Numbered from the stretch's first letter, positions 17,223 to 26,263 are shown. The stretch is DNA of 64,000 nucleotides from CAWGXZ01 sp963826695 (GCA_963826695.1 CAWGXZ010000001.1:248001-312000), one strand, 5' to 3'. A program made the numbers and translations. Notes: generated by a model from the sequence alone, not told the origin.

Positions 17223-19280
17223 CTAGAAACTCACCCGCAGGCCCGCCATCAGTGCGCGGGCGGGCAGCGGCGAAAGCTCGCGCACGCTCCGTATCGTCGA
17301 TGCACTGCGTGCCAGCTTGTCGGTGGCATTGTCGAGCTTGGCGAACCAAAGCGCGTCGGCACCGCCGATCGAGGCCTTGCGCGTCAGCGCCAGGTTGACG
17401 ATTGCAAAGCCGGCGGTCGGAACGTCGGTCGCCGGCACCCTGCCCTGCCGGGCCGAGGCGTCGACCTCGACGCGGCCGCGCCATGCGCCGTGGGTTGCGT
17501 CCGCGCCGAGCGTCAACCGCAGCGGCGCGATCCGCGGCAGCGGCTCGCCGGTGGTGGCGTTCGTCGCGCGGGTGAGGTCGAGCTTGCCGGAGGCGTCGAC
17601 CGTCGTCGGCCCGTGCAACAGCCGCCAGGCGCCGTCGATCTCGATGCCCTGCAGACGTGCGCGAACGGGCCGGAAGACGTATTCGGGCGCGCTGCCGGCG
17701 GTTCCGGCCGCGACCACCGTGCCCGACTGGTCGACCGTGTTGCCGCTCGCCTGCAGTGAGATGAAGCGCGAATAGCGGCTGGCAAAGCCCCCGATGCGCA
17801 GCCGGTTCGGCCCGGCCTTCCATTGCAGGCCGAGGTCGAGATTGCGGCCGCGCTCGACCTGCAGCGTCGGCTCGCCGCGCTCGTAGGTCCCGGTTGCGGC
17901 ATGCATGCCGTTGGCGAACAACTCGAATGCGGCTGGGGCACGTTCGGTGGCGCCGAGCGAGCCGCTCAGCGTCCATTGCGGCGTCAGCGAGAAGGCGTTG
18001 CCGAGCGACACGCTGCGCGGTGCGAAACGCCGCCCGGTCGCCACGCCGAACTTCGGTGCTGCGGGATCGCTGTCGCCGGCCGAGCGGATGCGCGCCCGCT
18101 CGATGCGCACGCCGCCGGTCAGCGTGCCGCCGGCCCAGCCGAGCTCCTCGACCGCGAAAACGGCCTGGCGCCGGGTTTGGGTGCTCGGCACGAAGGCTTC
18201 GGCGCCGAGTGCAGAGAAGTCGACATCCTCGGCCTGCATGCCGATCAACCCCTTCAGCCGGCCGAGCGGCCGGTGTTCGGCCTCGATGCGCGCCTCACCA
18301 CCGACGGAATCGAAGGTCGTGCCGACGGCGCCGCTGCCATCGACTTCACGGTGCCGGTAGCGCGTGCCGCTCAACTGGCCGCGGACCGTGCTGAACGGTC
18401 CGGTGAGCGGCTTGATCGTGCCGGCCGTGGCGATCCGGTCGCGCTTCATCCGGATCCGGGTGTCCGGCTCGGCGACGGTGCCGTAGTCGCTGTCGTAGGT
18501 GTCGACCGAAAGGCCGGCAGTGCCGCGGTCGAAGAAGAGCGAGCCACCGAGCGCGCCACCGCGGGTTTCGCTGGACGAATTGCGAACCCGCCTGGCTTCG
18601 GCCAGCGGCACGCCATCCTCCACCGGCGTGAAACGCGGCACGTTCAGGTTCGAGGTCTTGCGGCCGAAGGCATCGGCATGTATCGCAAAGCGGCCGTTGC
18701 CGGTTTCGGCGATCGCAGCGCCTGCGCGCTCGCCCGCTGCGCCACCGAGCCGCACTTCGGCGCTGCCGGTCGGCGCTTCCAGCCGCTCCTTCGGGATGCG
18801 GTTGTCGATGGCGTTGACAGCGCCGCCGATGGCGCTGCCGCCGTACTGCAGCGCACCCGGCCCGCGCAGCACCTCGATGCGCTCGACGATCAGCGGATCG
18901 ATCGGCACGGCATGGTCGAAGCTGAGGCTCGAGGCGTCGATCGAGCCGCCGGCGTTTTCCAGCATGCGCACCCGCTCGCCGTCCAGGCCGCGGATGACCG
19001 GCCGGCTCGAGTTCGGGCCGAAGCGTGTCGACGAGACACCGGGCAAGCCGTCGAGTGTTTCGCCGAGCGTGCTGCCGCGGCGCAGCAGCAGGCCTTCGCC
19101 CGAAAGCACGCTGACGGGCGCGGCCATGTCCCGGCTCGCCAGGGGGTTGCCGATGACGACGACCGGAGCGAGGGTGGCGGGCGACGCAGGGCCCGTCTGC
19201 GCCAGCGCGCCGGCAGTGAGCGTCGACAGGAATGCAGGCAGCGCGGCGCGCAACGGCGCGCGAGGGAATCGGTCGGTCAT
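17223..19280 (-). CDS. znuD: TonB-dependent receptor, ZnuD-like
   Basis: A 685-residue outer-membrane receptor from ATG 19280, with GAGG close upstream and a signal peptide ending near GALAQ. The plug matches the zinc/haem receptor ZnuD of Neisseria: TLGETLDGLPGVSSTRFGPN, SSRPVIRGLDGERVRMLENA, SSLSFDHAVPIDPLIVERIE and VLRGPGALQYGGSAIGGAVN. The barrel ends LMAGLRVSF with terminal Phe. By family it would take up zinc (possibly haem) under zinc limitation. No clear Zur box was seen. It lies 103 bases behind a small secreted-protein gene on the same strand, and probably forms an operon with it. The symbol is by similarity only. Confidence 0.75.
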   Translation of the reverse strand: MTDRFPRAPLRAALPAFLSTLTAGALAQTGPASPATLAPVVVIGNPLASRDMAAPVSVLSGEGLLLRRGSTLGETLDGLPGVSSTRFGPNSSRPVIRGLDGERVRMLENAGGSIDASSLSFDHAVPIDPLIVERIEVLRGPGALQYGGSAIGGAVNAIDNRIPKERLEAPTGSAEVRLGGAAGERAGAAIAETGNGRFAIHADAFGRKTSNLNVPRFTPVEDGVPLAEARRVRNSSSETRGGALGGSLFFDRGTAGLSVDTYDSDYGTVAEPDTRIRMKRDRIATAGTIKPLTGPFSTVRGQLSGTRYRHREVDGSGAVGTTFDSVGGEARIEAEHRPLGRLKGLIGMQAEDVDFSALGAEAFVPSTQTRRQAVFAVEELGWAGGTLTGGVRIERARIRSAGDSDPAAPKFGVATGRRFAPRSVSLGNAFSLTPQWTLSGSLGATERAPAAFELFANGMHAATGTYERGEPTLQVERGRNLDLGLQWKAGPNRLRIGGFASRYSRFISLQASGNTVDQSGTVVAAGTAGSAPEYVFRPVRARLQGIEIDGAWRLLHGPTTVDASGKLDLTRATNATTGEPLPRIAPLRLTLGADATHGAWRGRVEVDASARQGRVPATDVPTAGFAIVNLALTRKASIGGADALWFAKLDNATDKLARSASTIRSVRELSPLPARALMAGLRVSF

Positions 19281-19383
19281 GGAGGATGCTCCGTCGCCGT
19301 GCACAGGCAGCACACGGCGTTTTTGGTCTGAGTTCGGGGCGCAGGCGCCCGGTCGGTGGCGCGGCCGGGCCGCGCCAGGGTGC

Positions 19384-19761
19384 TCAGACCGCGAGTGGAG
19401 GCCCGCGGGCTTGCGCCGCGGCGCGCCGTAGCGTCGGCGCGGCGCGCTCGACCAGCGGCGCAAAGTGCCGCTGCGGCGCCGGCAGGACCGGCGTGCTGGC
19501 GACACATGGAAGCGCCGCACCCACGCTGAGCTGGTCGTAGCGCTCACAGCTGCCGAGGTCGGAATGCGCATCGAAGAGACTGCGCTCGACGCCACGAATC
19601 CGCTGCTCACCGCTCGAGGCGCCGAGCAGCCCGAAATTGCCCGCATGGGCGACCCGGTGCACGGTGCCGAGCAGGTTCACCGCCACCAGCACGAACGCCA
19701 ACCACGCCACCAGCGCGCAGCGCATCGGGCGGGTCGGTTGGCGCAAGGGTTGCAGCGGCAT
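19384..19761 (-). CDS. Small exported protein, DUF2946-like, upstream of ZnuD-like receptor
   Basis: A 125-residue protein with an N-terminal hydrophobic helix (CALVAWLAFVLVAVNLLGTV, about residues 15-34) followed at once by VHRVAHAG. Two cysteines (GSCERYDQL and LPCVAS) and a C-terminal AQARGPPLAV complete it. The layout, one helix, short Cys/His region and an R-x-PP ending, resembles DUF2946-type proteins that accompany TonB receptors for metals. It precedes the ZnuD-like receptor gene in the same direction. A role in periplasmic handling of the imported metal is inference. It is divergent from the asparaginase gene across about 100 bases that must hold both promoters. Confidence 0.6.
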   Translation of the reverse strand: MPLQPLRQPTRPMRCALVAWLAFVLVAVNLLGTVHRVAHAGNFGLLGASSGEQRIRGVERSLFDAHSDLGSCERYDQLSVGAALPCVASTPVLPAPQRHFAPLVERAAPTLRRAAAQARGPPLAV

Positions 19762-19864
19762 CGTCGGCAGGAAAGGGGCGGAGCTTAGCGCTGGCGCCGT
19801 CGCATCGGAAAAATGACAGCGGCGGGCGCTCTATGATCCCGGTCCGCCCCTGCCGAACCTCCCC

Positions 19865-20914
19865 ATGAGAATGCTCCCCGCCTTCACGCTGGCCTTCGCC
19901 TGCTTTGCCGCCATGCCTGCTGCCGCCCAGACCAAGCCCGTCGTCAAGTTCATCGCCACTGGCGGCACGATCGCGATGAAGATCGATCCGGTGAAGAAGG
20001 CGCCGGTGCCGGCGATTTCGGGCGACGACTTGCTGGCGACCGTCCCGGACGTGGCCAATTTCGCCTCGATCGAGGTCGAGAACGTCTCGAACGTGCCGTC
20101 CGACTACATGGACCCGCCGCGCTGGGTCGCGCTGACGAAGACGGTGCAGACTGCGCTCGACCGGCCCGAAGTCGCCGGCGTGATCGTTTCGCACGGCACC
20201 GACACGCTCGAGGAAACCGCCTACTGGCTCGACCTCACCGTGCGCTCGGACAAGCCGGTGGTGCTGATCGGTGCGCAGCGCAACGCCTCGTCTTCCGATT
20301 TCGACGGCCCGCGCAACCTGCTCAACGCGGTACGGATCGCCGTCGATCCGCAGTCGCGGAGCAAGGGCGCGATGCTGGCGATGAACAACCAGATCAACGC
20401 CGCCCGCTACGTCACCAAGACGCACACCGCCAACGTCGAGACCTTCAAGTCGGGCGATGCCGGCTTTCTCGGCGAGGTCTGGCCCGACAAGGTGATCTAC
20501 GGAAACATTCCGCTGCGGCGCATGCACTTCCCGATCCGCACCGAGAAGATGCCCGAGGTCGAGATCGTCGCCATGTACGGCGGCGCCGATGGCCAGGCGC
20601 TGCGCTCGGCGGTCGATCGCGGCGCCAAGGGCATCGTCGTCCAGGCGCTCGGCATGGGCAACATGAACCAGCCGATGTTCGCGGCGGTGAAGTACGCGCT
20701 GTCGAAGAACGTGCCGGTGGTCGTCTCGACCCGGGTGCACAACGGCCGGGTGATGGCGAGCTACGGCTTCGAGGGCGGCGGCAAGACCGTGTTCGACGCC
20801 GGCGCGGTGATGGCCGACGACCTGAAGCCGCCGAAAGCGCGAATCCTGCTGATGCTGGCGCTGCAGAACGGCATCAGTGGACAGAAGGAGCTGCAGGCGC
20901 TGTTCGCGCAGTAG
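19865..20914 (+). CDS. ansB: Periplasmic L-asparaginase type II
   Basis: A 349-residue type II asparaginase. Residues 1-21 form a Sec signal peptide ending PAAA-Q, so the enzyme works in the periplasm. The two catalytic threonine sites are present: IATGGTIAMK (residues 30-39) and VSHGTDTLEET (108-118, with Thr-Asp). Further family motifs are GAQRNASSSDFDGPRNL and the C-terminal ILLMLALQ. It converts asparagine to aspartate and ammonia, feeding nitrogen nutrition. The length fits the family. It stands alone, ending convergently with the Bug receptor gene. Confidence 0.92.
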   Translation: MRMLPAFTLAFACFAAMPAAAQTKPVVKFIATGGTIAMKIDPVKKAPVPAISGDDLLATVPDVANFASIEVENVSNVPSDYMDPPRWVALTKTVQTALDRPEVAGVIVSHGTDTLEETAYWLDLTVRSDKPVVLIGAQRNASSSDFDGPRNLLNAVRIAVDPQSRSKGAMLAMNNQINAARYVTKTHTANVETFKSGDAGFLGEVWPDKVIYGNIPLRRMHFPIRTEKMPEVEIVAMYGGADGQALRSAVDRGAKGIVVQALGMGNMNQPMFAAVKYALSKNVPVVVSTRVHNGRVMASYGFEGGGKTVFDAGAVMADDLKPPKARILLMLALQNGISGQKELQALFAQ

Positions 20915-21012
20915 TTCGACGTTGCGGAGAACGCCTCGAGGTCGGGCTCGCCTGGCAATTCAGCCGGGTCGGGCGCCTCGAGCGCGGACCCGGTCTCCCG
21001 TCCCGGACGGCC

Positions 21013-21991
21013 TCACTCGATCTTGACGTTTGCGTCCTTGACGACCGCGCTCCACTTCGGAATCTCCGTGTCGAGCAATTCGGCAAAACGCGCGGGCGTG
21101 CTGGCGACCACCTCGACGCCCTGCTCGCGGAACAGCTTCACCGTCTCCGGCTCGCGCAGCATCTTGGCGATCTCGGCGTTGAGCTTCTGAATGATCGGCT
21201 GCGGTGTTCCCGCAGGCGCCTGCAGGCCGAACCAGACGTTGACTTCGAAGCCGGGAACGCCGGACTCGGCGACGGTCGGCACGTCGGGCAGCAGCGCCGA
21301 GCGGCTCGAACCCGAGACGCCGATCGCCTTCAGCTTGCCGGCCCTGATCTGCTGGATGACATTCGGCACGTTGTCGAACAGCGCATCGATCTCGCCGCTC
21401 AGCATCGCCATCACCGCGGGCGCGCTGCCCTTGTAGGGAATGTGCGTCAGCTTGACGTTCGCCATGCGCTGGAACAGCTCCATCGAGAGGTGGTTCGACG
21501 AGCCCGACCCGGTCGACCCGTAGTTGAGCTTGCTCGGGTTGGCCCGTGCGTGGTCGAGCAGCTCGCGCACGCTGTTGAACGGCAGATCGTTGCGGACGAC
21601 GAGCGCGTTCTGCGTGCTGCCGGCCCAGATCACGGGGGTGAAGTCCTTGCGCGCGTCGTAAGGCAGCTTGCCACCATACAGCGCGGGCAGTGCCGAGAAC
21701 GGCAGCGGCGTGACGAGCAGCGTGTAGCCGTCGGGCGGTGCCTTGGCCACCACCGTGTTGCCGATCACCGTGTTGCCGCCGGCGCGGTTCTCGACCACGA
21801 CCGATTGCTTCCAGCTCTTGCCGAGATGGTCGGCGACCTTCCGCGCCGAGCGTGTCGTTGAAGCCACCGGGCGGATAGGGCACGACGATGCGGATCGGCT
21901 GCGTCGGGTAATCCTGCGCAGCGGCGGTGAGGCTCGCAAACAGGGCGAGAACGGCGGCTGCGCCGCCCAGCCAGCTTCGAATGTTTTTCAT
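21013..21991 (-). pseudogene. Bug-type (TctC) tripartite tricarboxylate receptor, one frame break
   Basis: The frame from ATG 21991 encodes a signal peptide and the family start (IRIVVPYPPGGFNDTLG), then runs into nonsense. The continuation RKVADHLGKSWKQSVVVENR to the normal C-terminus (SAVVKDANVKIE, stop 21013) lies one base later in frame. The span is 979 bases, one more than a multiple of three, and the break lies near 21845-21850, where a doubled G would explain it. Intact Bug proteins are about 325-residue periplasmic binders of carboxylates, often orphans without TctA/TctB, as here. It follows the enolase-family gene, so it probably binds that pathway's substrate. Real pseudogene or sequence error cannot be settled here. 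Confidence 0.85.
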
Positions 21992-22020
21992 GCGGTCTCG
22001 GGTTGTTGGAATGAAGGAAA

Positions 22021-23169
22021 TCAGAACTTGACGACGTAACCCGGGCCATCGATGGGCGGGTATTGCTCGAACACCTTTTCGTCGACTTCGATGCCGATGC
22101 CCGGCTTATCGGGCGGCTCGACGCAACCGTCTTCGCCGATCTCGAAGGTCCGGCCGAACATGTCGCGCATCGGGTTGAACTTCGACACGTCGGCCTCGAA
22201 GTAGCCGGCGTTCTCGGTCGCCGCCAGGAAGTGCAGCGTCGCCGCGTGGTTGAGGCCGGTCGCCGAGCTGTGGGCATTGAGCGGAATCCGCCAGGCCGAC
22301 GCGATCGCGGCAATCCGCACCGCCTCGGTGATGCCGCCGCTCTTCGACAGGTCGGGCTGCCAGATCTGCACCGCACCGGCCTCGAGCAGCTGGGCGAATT
22401 CGAAGCGGCCGAAGTGGTTCTCGCCGGCAGCGATCGGCACCAGCGGCGTGATCGCCGCCGCAGCGCGGTACGAGGCGAAATCGTTGCAGGCGAACGGCTC
22501 CTCGAGCCAGCCGGCGCGGATGTCGGCGAGCACCGGCATCACCCGGCGCACGTCGGCGATCGTGTAGGCCGTGTTGGCGTCGGTAAGGATGTCGACGTCG
22601 TCGCCGAGCGCCTGGCGAACATGCAGCACCCGCTCGATGTCGGCCTTGGCGCTGTCGCCCAGGCGCAGCTTGACCGCGCGGTAGCCTCGCGAAACATATT
22701 CCTGCGCTTCGTCGGCGAGCGACTCCTTCGGCTGGAAGCCGAGCGCGATGCCGCCGGCGTAGGCCGGAATCCGCCGCTTGCTGCCGCCGAGCAGCTTGTA
22801 GAGCGGCAGGCCCAGCGCCTTGCCGCGGATGTCCCACAGCGCCATGTCGATGCCCGAGGTCGCAAGCACCGCGCCGGCGCCCAGGCCGTGGCTCGAGAAC
22901 TGCATGCGGTGAATGCGGTTCCAGGCGCCGACGACGTCGTGCGCATCCATTCCGGCGATCAGCGGCGCCAGCGTGTTGTGGATCAGGCTGACGATCGCAC
23001 CCGGGCTGCGACCGGGATGCGCCTCGCCATAGCCGGTGATGCCTTCGTCGGTCTCGACGCGCACGACGATCGCGTCGCGCTTGAGGGTGCTGCCGATTCC
23101 CATCGTGACGGTCTTGCCCTCGGGCAGCTTGTGCGAGAGCGGGATGGCGGTGATGCGGGTGATCTTCAT
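22021..23169 (-). CDS. Enolase-superfamily enzyme (mandelate racemase/muconate lactonizing type)
   Basis: A 382-residue enzyme from ATG 23169, which overlaps the preceding dehydrogenase stop as ATGA. The N-terminal capping domain is followed by the barrel: YRAVKLRLGD (Lys-x-Arg catalytic site near residue 165), ILTDANTAY (metal Asp), WLEEPFA (metal Glu), IAAGENHFGRF (third Glu) and PLNAHSSATGLNHAAT (His). The superfamily removes a proton alpha to a carboxylate; members dehydrate sugar acids, racemise or cycloisomerise. Flanking hydroxyacid dehydrogenases and a Bug carboxylate receptor favour an acid-sugar or hydroxyacid substrate, but this is inference. The in-frame open sequence upstream of 23169 belongs to the dehydrogenase region. 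Confidence 0.86.
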   Translation of the reverse strand: MKITRITAIPLSHKLPEGKTVTMGIGSTLKRDAIVVRVETDEGITGYGEAHPGRSPGAIVSLIHNTLAPLIAGMDAHDVVGAWNRIHRMQFSSHGLGAGAVLATSGIDMALWDIRGKALGLPLYKLLGGSKRRIPAYAGGIALGFQPKESLADEAQEYVSRGYRAVKLRLGDSAKADIERVLHVRQALGDDVDILTDANTAYTIADVRRVMPVLADIRAGWLEEPFACNDFASYRAAAAITPLVPIAAGENHFGRFEFAQLLEAGAVQIWQPDLSKSGGITEAVRIAAIASAWRIPLNAHSSATGLNHAATLHFLAATENAGYFEADVSKFNPMRDMFGRTFEIGEDGCVEPPDKPGIGIEVDEKVFEQYPPIDGPGYVVKF

Positions 23170-24145
23170 AAGGAGCCTCGGTTGGCGGTGTAGACCTCGG
23201 GGTTGACGACGTTGACGATCCTTTCGCCGCGCAGCAGCGCAAGCGCGCTTGCAACCGCCATCAGACCCATCGCACGCTCGGAATCGGCGGTGATGCCCGC
23301 GAGATGCGGCGTCAGGACGACATTCGGGCAGTTGCGCAGCGCGCTCGTTGCCGGCAACGGCTGGGTGGCATGGACGTCGAGCACCGCGCCGCCCAGCTTC
23401 CCCGATTGCAGGGCTTCGACGAGATCGGCCTCCACGACGACCGGCCCGCGCGCCACGTTGATCAGCGTCGCGCCCGGCTCGCGCATGCGCGAGGACCCGC
23501 GCATCGACCATTCCCCGCGTGGCCGGAGTGAGCGGGCACGCAAGGACGACGAAGTCGCTCGATTCGAACAACGTGTCGAGTGAGCAGTGACGCAACGTCG
23601 GGTGGCAGGCTCGACGCGGTGCGCGTGCAGGCGGCGACACGCATGCCCACGGCGCCGCAGAGTTCGGCGACGCGCCGGCCGATCGCGCCGAAGCCGACGA
23701 TGCCGACGCTGCGGCTGCGCAGATCGAAGGTGCGCCGGCCGGCCTGCAGCCGCACCTGCCAGTCGCCGGCGCGGACGGCGTGGTCGTACTCGGCAAGTCG
23801 ACGGCTTTGCGCGAGCATCGCGGCAAGCACGTACTCGGCGACCGCGTTGGCATTGACCGAAGGCGTGTTGGCGACCACGATGCCCGCGGCGGTCGCGCGA
23901 TCGACTGGAATGAAGTCGAGCCCGACGCCGTGGCGCACCACCACGCGAAGCGAATTCGGCTGCTCGAACAGGTCGGCGGGCAACTGCCGGCGAACGATCA
24001 GCGCATCGGCGTTGCGGATGGCGCCCGGCAGGTCCTCGGCTCCCGGGTCGCCGAGCAGGGCGACATCGGCTTGCTCGGCAAGCATGGCAGCCGCTTCGGA
24101 AGCGATGGCGTCGGTCAGAACGATGCGGGGCCGCGCAGGTTTCAT
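23166..24145 (-). pseudogene. D-2-hydroxyacid dehydrogenase, two frame breaks
   Basis: The protein is recognisable along its whole length but split over three frames. From ATG 24145: MKPARPRIVLTDAIASEAAA, VRHGVGLDFIPVDRATAAGI and the NAD motif VGIVGFGAIGRRVAEL. After a break near 23590: SLDTLFESSDFVVLACPLTP. After a second near 23487: REPGATLINVARGPVVVEAD, LDVHATQPLP and VVLTPHLAGITADSER, ending at 23166. The span is 980 bases, equal to two single-base insertions. Catalytic Arg (NVARG) and His (PHLAG) are present. It overlaps both neighbours by ATGA, as an intact operon member would. An intact protein would be about 325 residues and reduce 2-oxoacids or oxidise D-2-hydroxyacids. Confidence 0.83.
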
Positions 24146-25083
24146 CGCACCACGTCCCCGCCCAGGAAGTCGTCGATTGCCGCGACCAGTTGCTCCCCGA
24201 GCCGCTGCCTCGCGAGCGGCGTCCTCCAGGCGACATGCGGCGTCACGACGAGGTTCGGCAGCGACTGCCGCAACAGCGGATGGTCGGCTGCCGGCGGCTC
24301 GGCCGCAAGCACGTCGAGCGCAGCGCCACCGATGCGCCGCGCGAGCAAGGCGTCCAGAAGCGCCCCTTCGTCGACGAGGCCGCCGCGCCCGGTGTTGACG
24401 AGCAGCGCATCGGGCTTCATCAACGCCAGCGCTTCGGCACCGATCAGCCCGCGCGTCTCCTCGGTCAGCGGGCAGTGCAGCGAAATCACGTCGCTGGTTC
24501 GCAGCAGCTCGTCGAACGCGGTGTAGCCGGTGCGCAGGCTCGAAGCGCCACGGCGCTCGCCCCACCGCACGCGCATCCCGAACGCTGCCGCCAGCTCGGC
24601 CGTGCGCCGGCCGATCGACCCGGCACCGAAGAGTCCGAGTGTCTGTCCGTGCAGATCAGCGACCGGAAACCAGGCGCCGTAGAACGAGGGCGAGTCGCTC
24701 CACCGTCCCGCATGGACCGCTTCGCGATAGGCGAAGAGGTTGCGACGAAGCGCCAGCATCAGCGCGATGGCATGCTCGGCGACGCTCTGCGCCGAATAGT
24801 CGGGGCAGTTGCGGACCGCGATTCCGCGCTCGGCGCACGCGGCGAGGTCGACATGGTCCATCCCGGTCGCGCAGACGGCAACCAAGCGCAGCTTCGGCAG
24901 TTCTCGAAGCATGCCCGCGGTCAACGGCACCTTGTTGGTGATCAGCACGTCGGCGCTTCGCGCGCGCTCGACGACCTGCTCGGGAGCGGTGTGGGCATGG
25001 TCGTGCCAGGCGTGGCGCCCATGGGGTACCGGCAGCGCCTCCGGTAGCGTGGCCCGGTCGAGAAAGACGATCTGCATGGGCAT
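24142..25083 (-). CDS. D-2-hydroxyacid dehydrogenase (NAD-dependent)
   Basis: A 313-residue enzyme (ATG 25083; ATG 25077 is two codons later and equally possible). Motifs: VCATGMDHVDLAACAERGIA, SVAEHAIALMLALRR, the Rossmann loop LGLFGAGSIGRRTAE, catalytic Arg in VNTGRGGLVDE, Glu in VLAAEPPAADHPLL and His in VVTPHVAWRT. The general role is interconversion of a 2-oxoacid and a D-2-hydroxyacid with NAD(P)H; glycerate or hydroxypyruvate are typical substrates. Its stop overlaps the start of the next dehydrogenase (ATGA). It is the second of three related but clearly different dehydrogenases in this leftward operon. Confidence 0.88.
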   Translation of the reverse strand: MPMQIVFLDRATLPEALPVPHGRHAWHDHAHTAPEQVVERARSADVLITNKVPLTAGMLRELPKLRLVAVCATGMDHVDLAACAERGIAVRNCPDYSAQSVAEHAIALMLALRRNLFAYREAVHAGRWSDSPSFYGAWFPVADLHGQTLGLFGAGSIGRRTAELAAAFGMRVRWGERRGASSLRTGYTAFDELLRTSDVISLHCPLTEETRGLIGAEALALMKPDALLVNTGRGGLVDEGALLDALLARRIGGAALDVLAAEPPAADHPLLRQSLPNLVVTPHVAWRTPLARQRLGEQLVAAIDDFLGGDVVR

Positions 25084-25100
25084 CGAGGCAGTGGGCAATC

Positions 25101-26102
25101 TCAACCCTCGACGCGCCACTCGTTGATCAGTGGCTGACCGGCGGCGATCCGCTGCAGGTTGCTGCGGAACAGCTCGATCAGGTTGCGCTGGTGGCCGGTC
25201 GAATTGCCGGCGCTGTGCGCCGAGATCAGCACGCCCGGCAGCGACCAGAGCGGCGAGCCTTCGGGCAGCGGCTCGGTCGCGAAGACGTCGAGGTACGCGC
25301 CGCCGAGCGCACCGGCGCGCAAGGCGTCGACCAGCGCCGGCTCGTCGACGATCTCGCCGCGCGCGACGTTGACCAGCCGCGCGCCGGCCGGCAGGCGGGC
25401 CAGGAGGCGGGCATCGACCAGGCCGCGGGTCCGCTCGGTCAGCGGGCAGGCGAGGATCAGCCAGTCGGCGTCGGCGGCGACCGCGTCCAGCTGGTCGAAA
25501 CCGACCACCCGCTCGAAGCCGGGCGCTGCCGCCGGAGACCGGCGCACGCCGCTCACCCGCAGGCCGAGCACGTCGAGGAAGCGGCCGATGTCCAGGCCGA
25601 TCGGGCCCATGCCGACGACGACCGCGCGCTGGCCGTCGAGCTGCTGCGGCATCAGCGGTCCGCGCAGCGGCTGCCAGCGCCGCGCGCGCTGGGCGTCGAG
25701 CCACTGCGGAACGCCGCGTGCGAGGGCCAGGATGCCGGCCAGCGCGCTTTGCGCCACGGCGCTGGCGTTGGCACCGGCTGCGCTGGTCAGCCGCACGCCG
25801 CGGTCGCGAAACTCGGCGTAGAAGGGTCGGTCCATGCCGGCCGAGGGCACCTGCAGCCAGCGCAGCCGTGGGCAGGCACGCAGCGCCTCGAGAAAGCTTT
25901 CGAGTTCGGGGCCGTGGACCGACTTGCTCGACAGGCCGATCACGTCGACCGACAGCAGCGCATGCGCGACGCGGTCGAGCGTCGATTGGGGCAGCGGCTC
26001 GCCGACCCGCACCACTGCGAGTTCCGCCGGCCCGCCGGCAGCCGCGAGAAGCCGTTCTCCGTCGCTCTGCGCAACGACATCGGAGACGAGCAGGCCGAGC
26101 AC
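25101..26102 (-). CDS. D-2-hydroxyacid dehydrogenase (divergent, first of three)
   Basis: A 333-residue protein from GTG 26102. The C-terminal catalytic set is clear: AVVVGMGPIGLDIGRFLDVL (NAD loop), LACPLTERTRGLVDA, VNVARGEIVDE (Arg), VFATEPLPEGSPLW (Glu) and VLISAHSAGNSTGHQ (His). The N-terminal half is less conserved (RWLQVPSAGMDRPFYAEFRD), as in the GhrA-like dehydrogenases acting on glyoxylate or hydroxypyruvate. It lies 17 bases upstream of the next dehydrogenase gene and seems to open the operon. The start is uncertain, because an ATG 15 bases upstream is in another frame. Confidence 0.85.
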   Translation of the reverse strand: MLGLLVSDVVAQSDGERLLAAAGGPAELAVVRVGEPLPQSTLDRVAHALLSVDVIGLSSKSVHGPELESFLEALRACPRLRWLQVPSAGMDRPFYAEFRDRGVRLTSAAGANASAVAQSALAGILALARGVPQWLDAQRARRWQPLRGPLMPQQLDGQRAVVVGMGPIGLDIGRFLDVLGLRVSGVRRSPAAAPGFERVVGFDQLDAVAADADWLILACPLTERTRGLVDARLLARLPAGARLVNVARGEIVDEPALVDALRAGALGGAYLDVFATEPLPEGSPLWSLPGVLISAHSAGNSTGHQRNLIELFRSNLQRIAAGQPLINEWRVEG

Positions 26103-26122
26103 GGGTCGACGACGACATGCGC

Positions 26123-26263
26123 TCAGTCGCAGAACGAAGGGGCGCGGCGGTCGTGCCGGCAGTCGACGCGCAGCGCCCAGTCGGCCGCGCCGACCTTTTC
26201 GCGGACCACGTCCGCACGGGCGGTGGTGCCGAGCCGCTGCGCCGTCGATTCCCTTGCATTCAT
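26123..26263 (-). pseudogene. Possible remnant of a class II aldolase/adducin gene
   Basis: A 46-codon open frame (ATG 26263 to stop 26123) reads VREKVGAADWALRVD, which resembles the usual N-terminus of class II aldolase/adducin proteins (acidic-x-W-x-x-R-V-D-L-A). Similarity then stops, the frame closes after 13 more codons, and no later part of the family can be found before the dehydrogenase gene. Class II aldolases are common partners of hydroxyacid dehydrogenases in Burkholderiales catabolic clusters, which makes a deletion remnant plausible. The match is short and could be coincidence. Confidence 0.35.

Noticed and set aside
20915..21012. CGCCTCGAG occurring twice between the asparaginase and Bug genes
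   Set aside because: The copies are short, have no arms or stem that could form a terminator, and are not expected to be meaningful.
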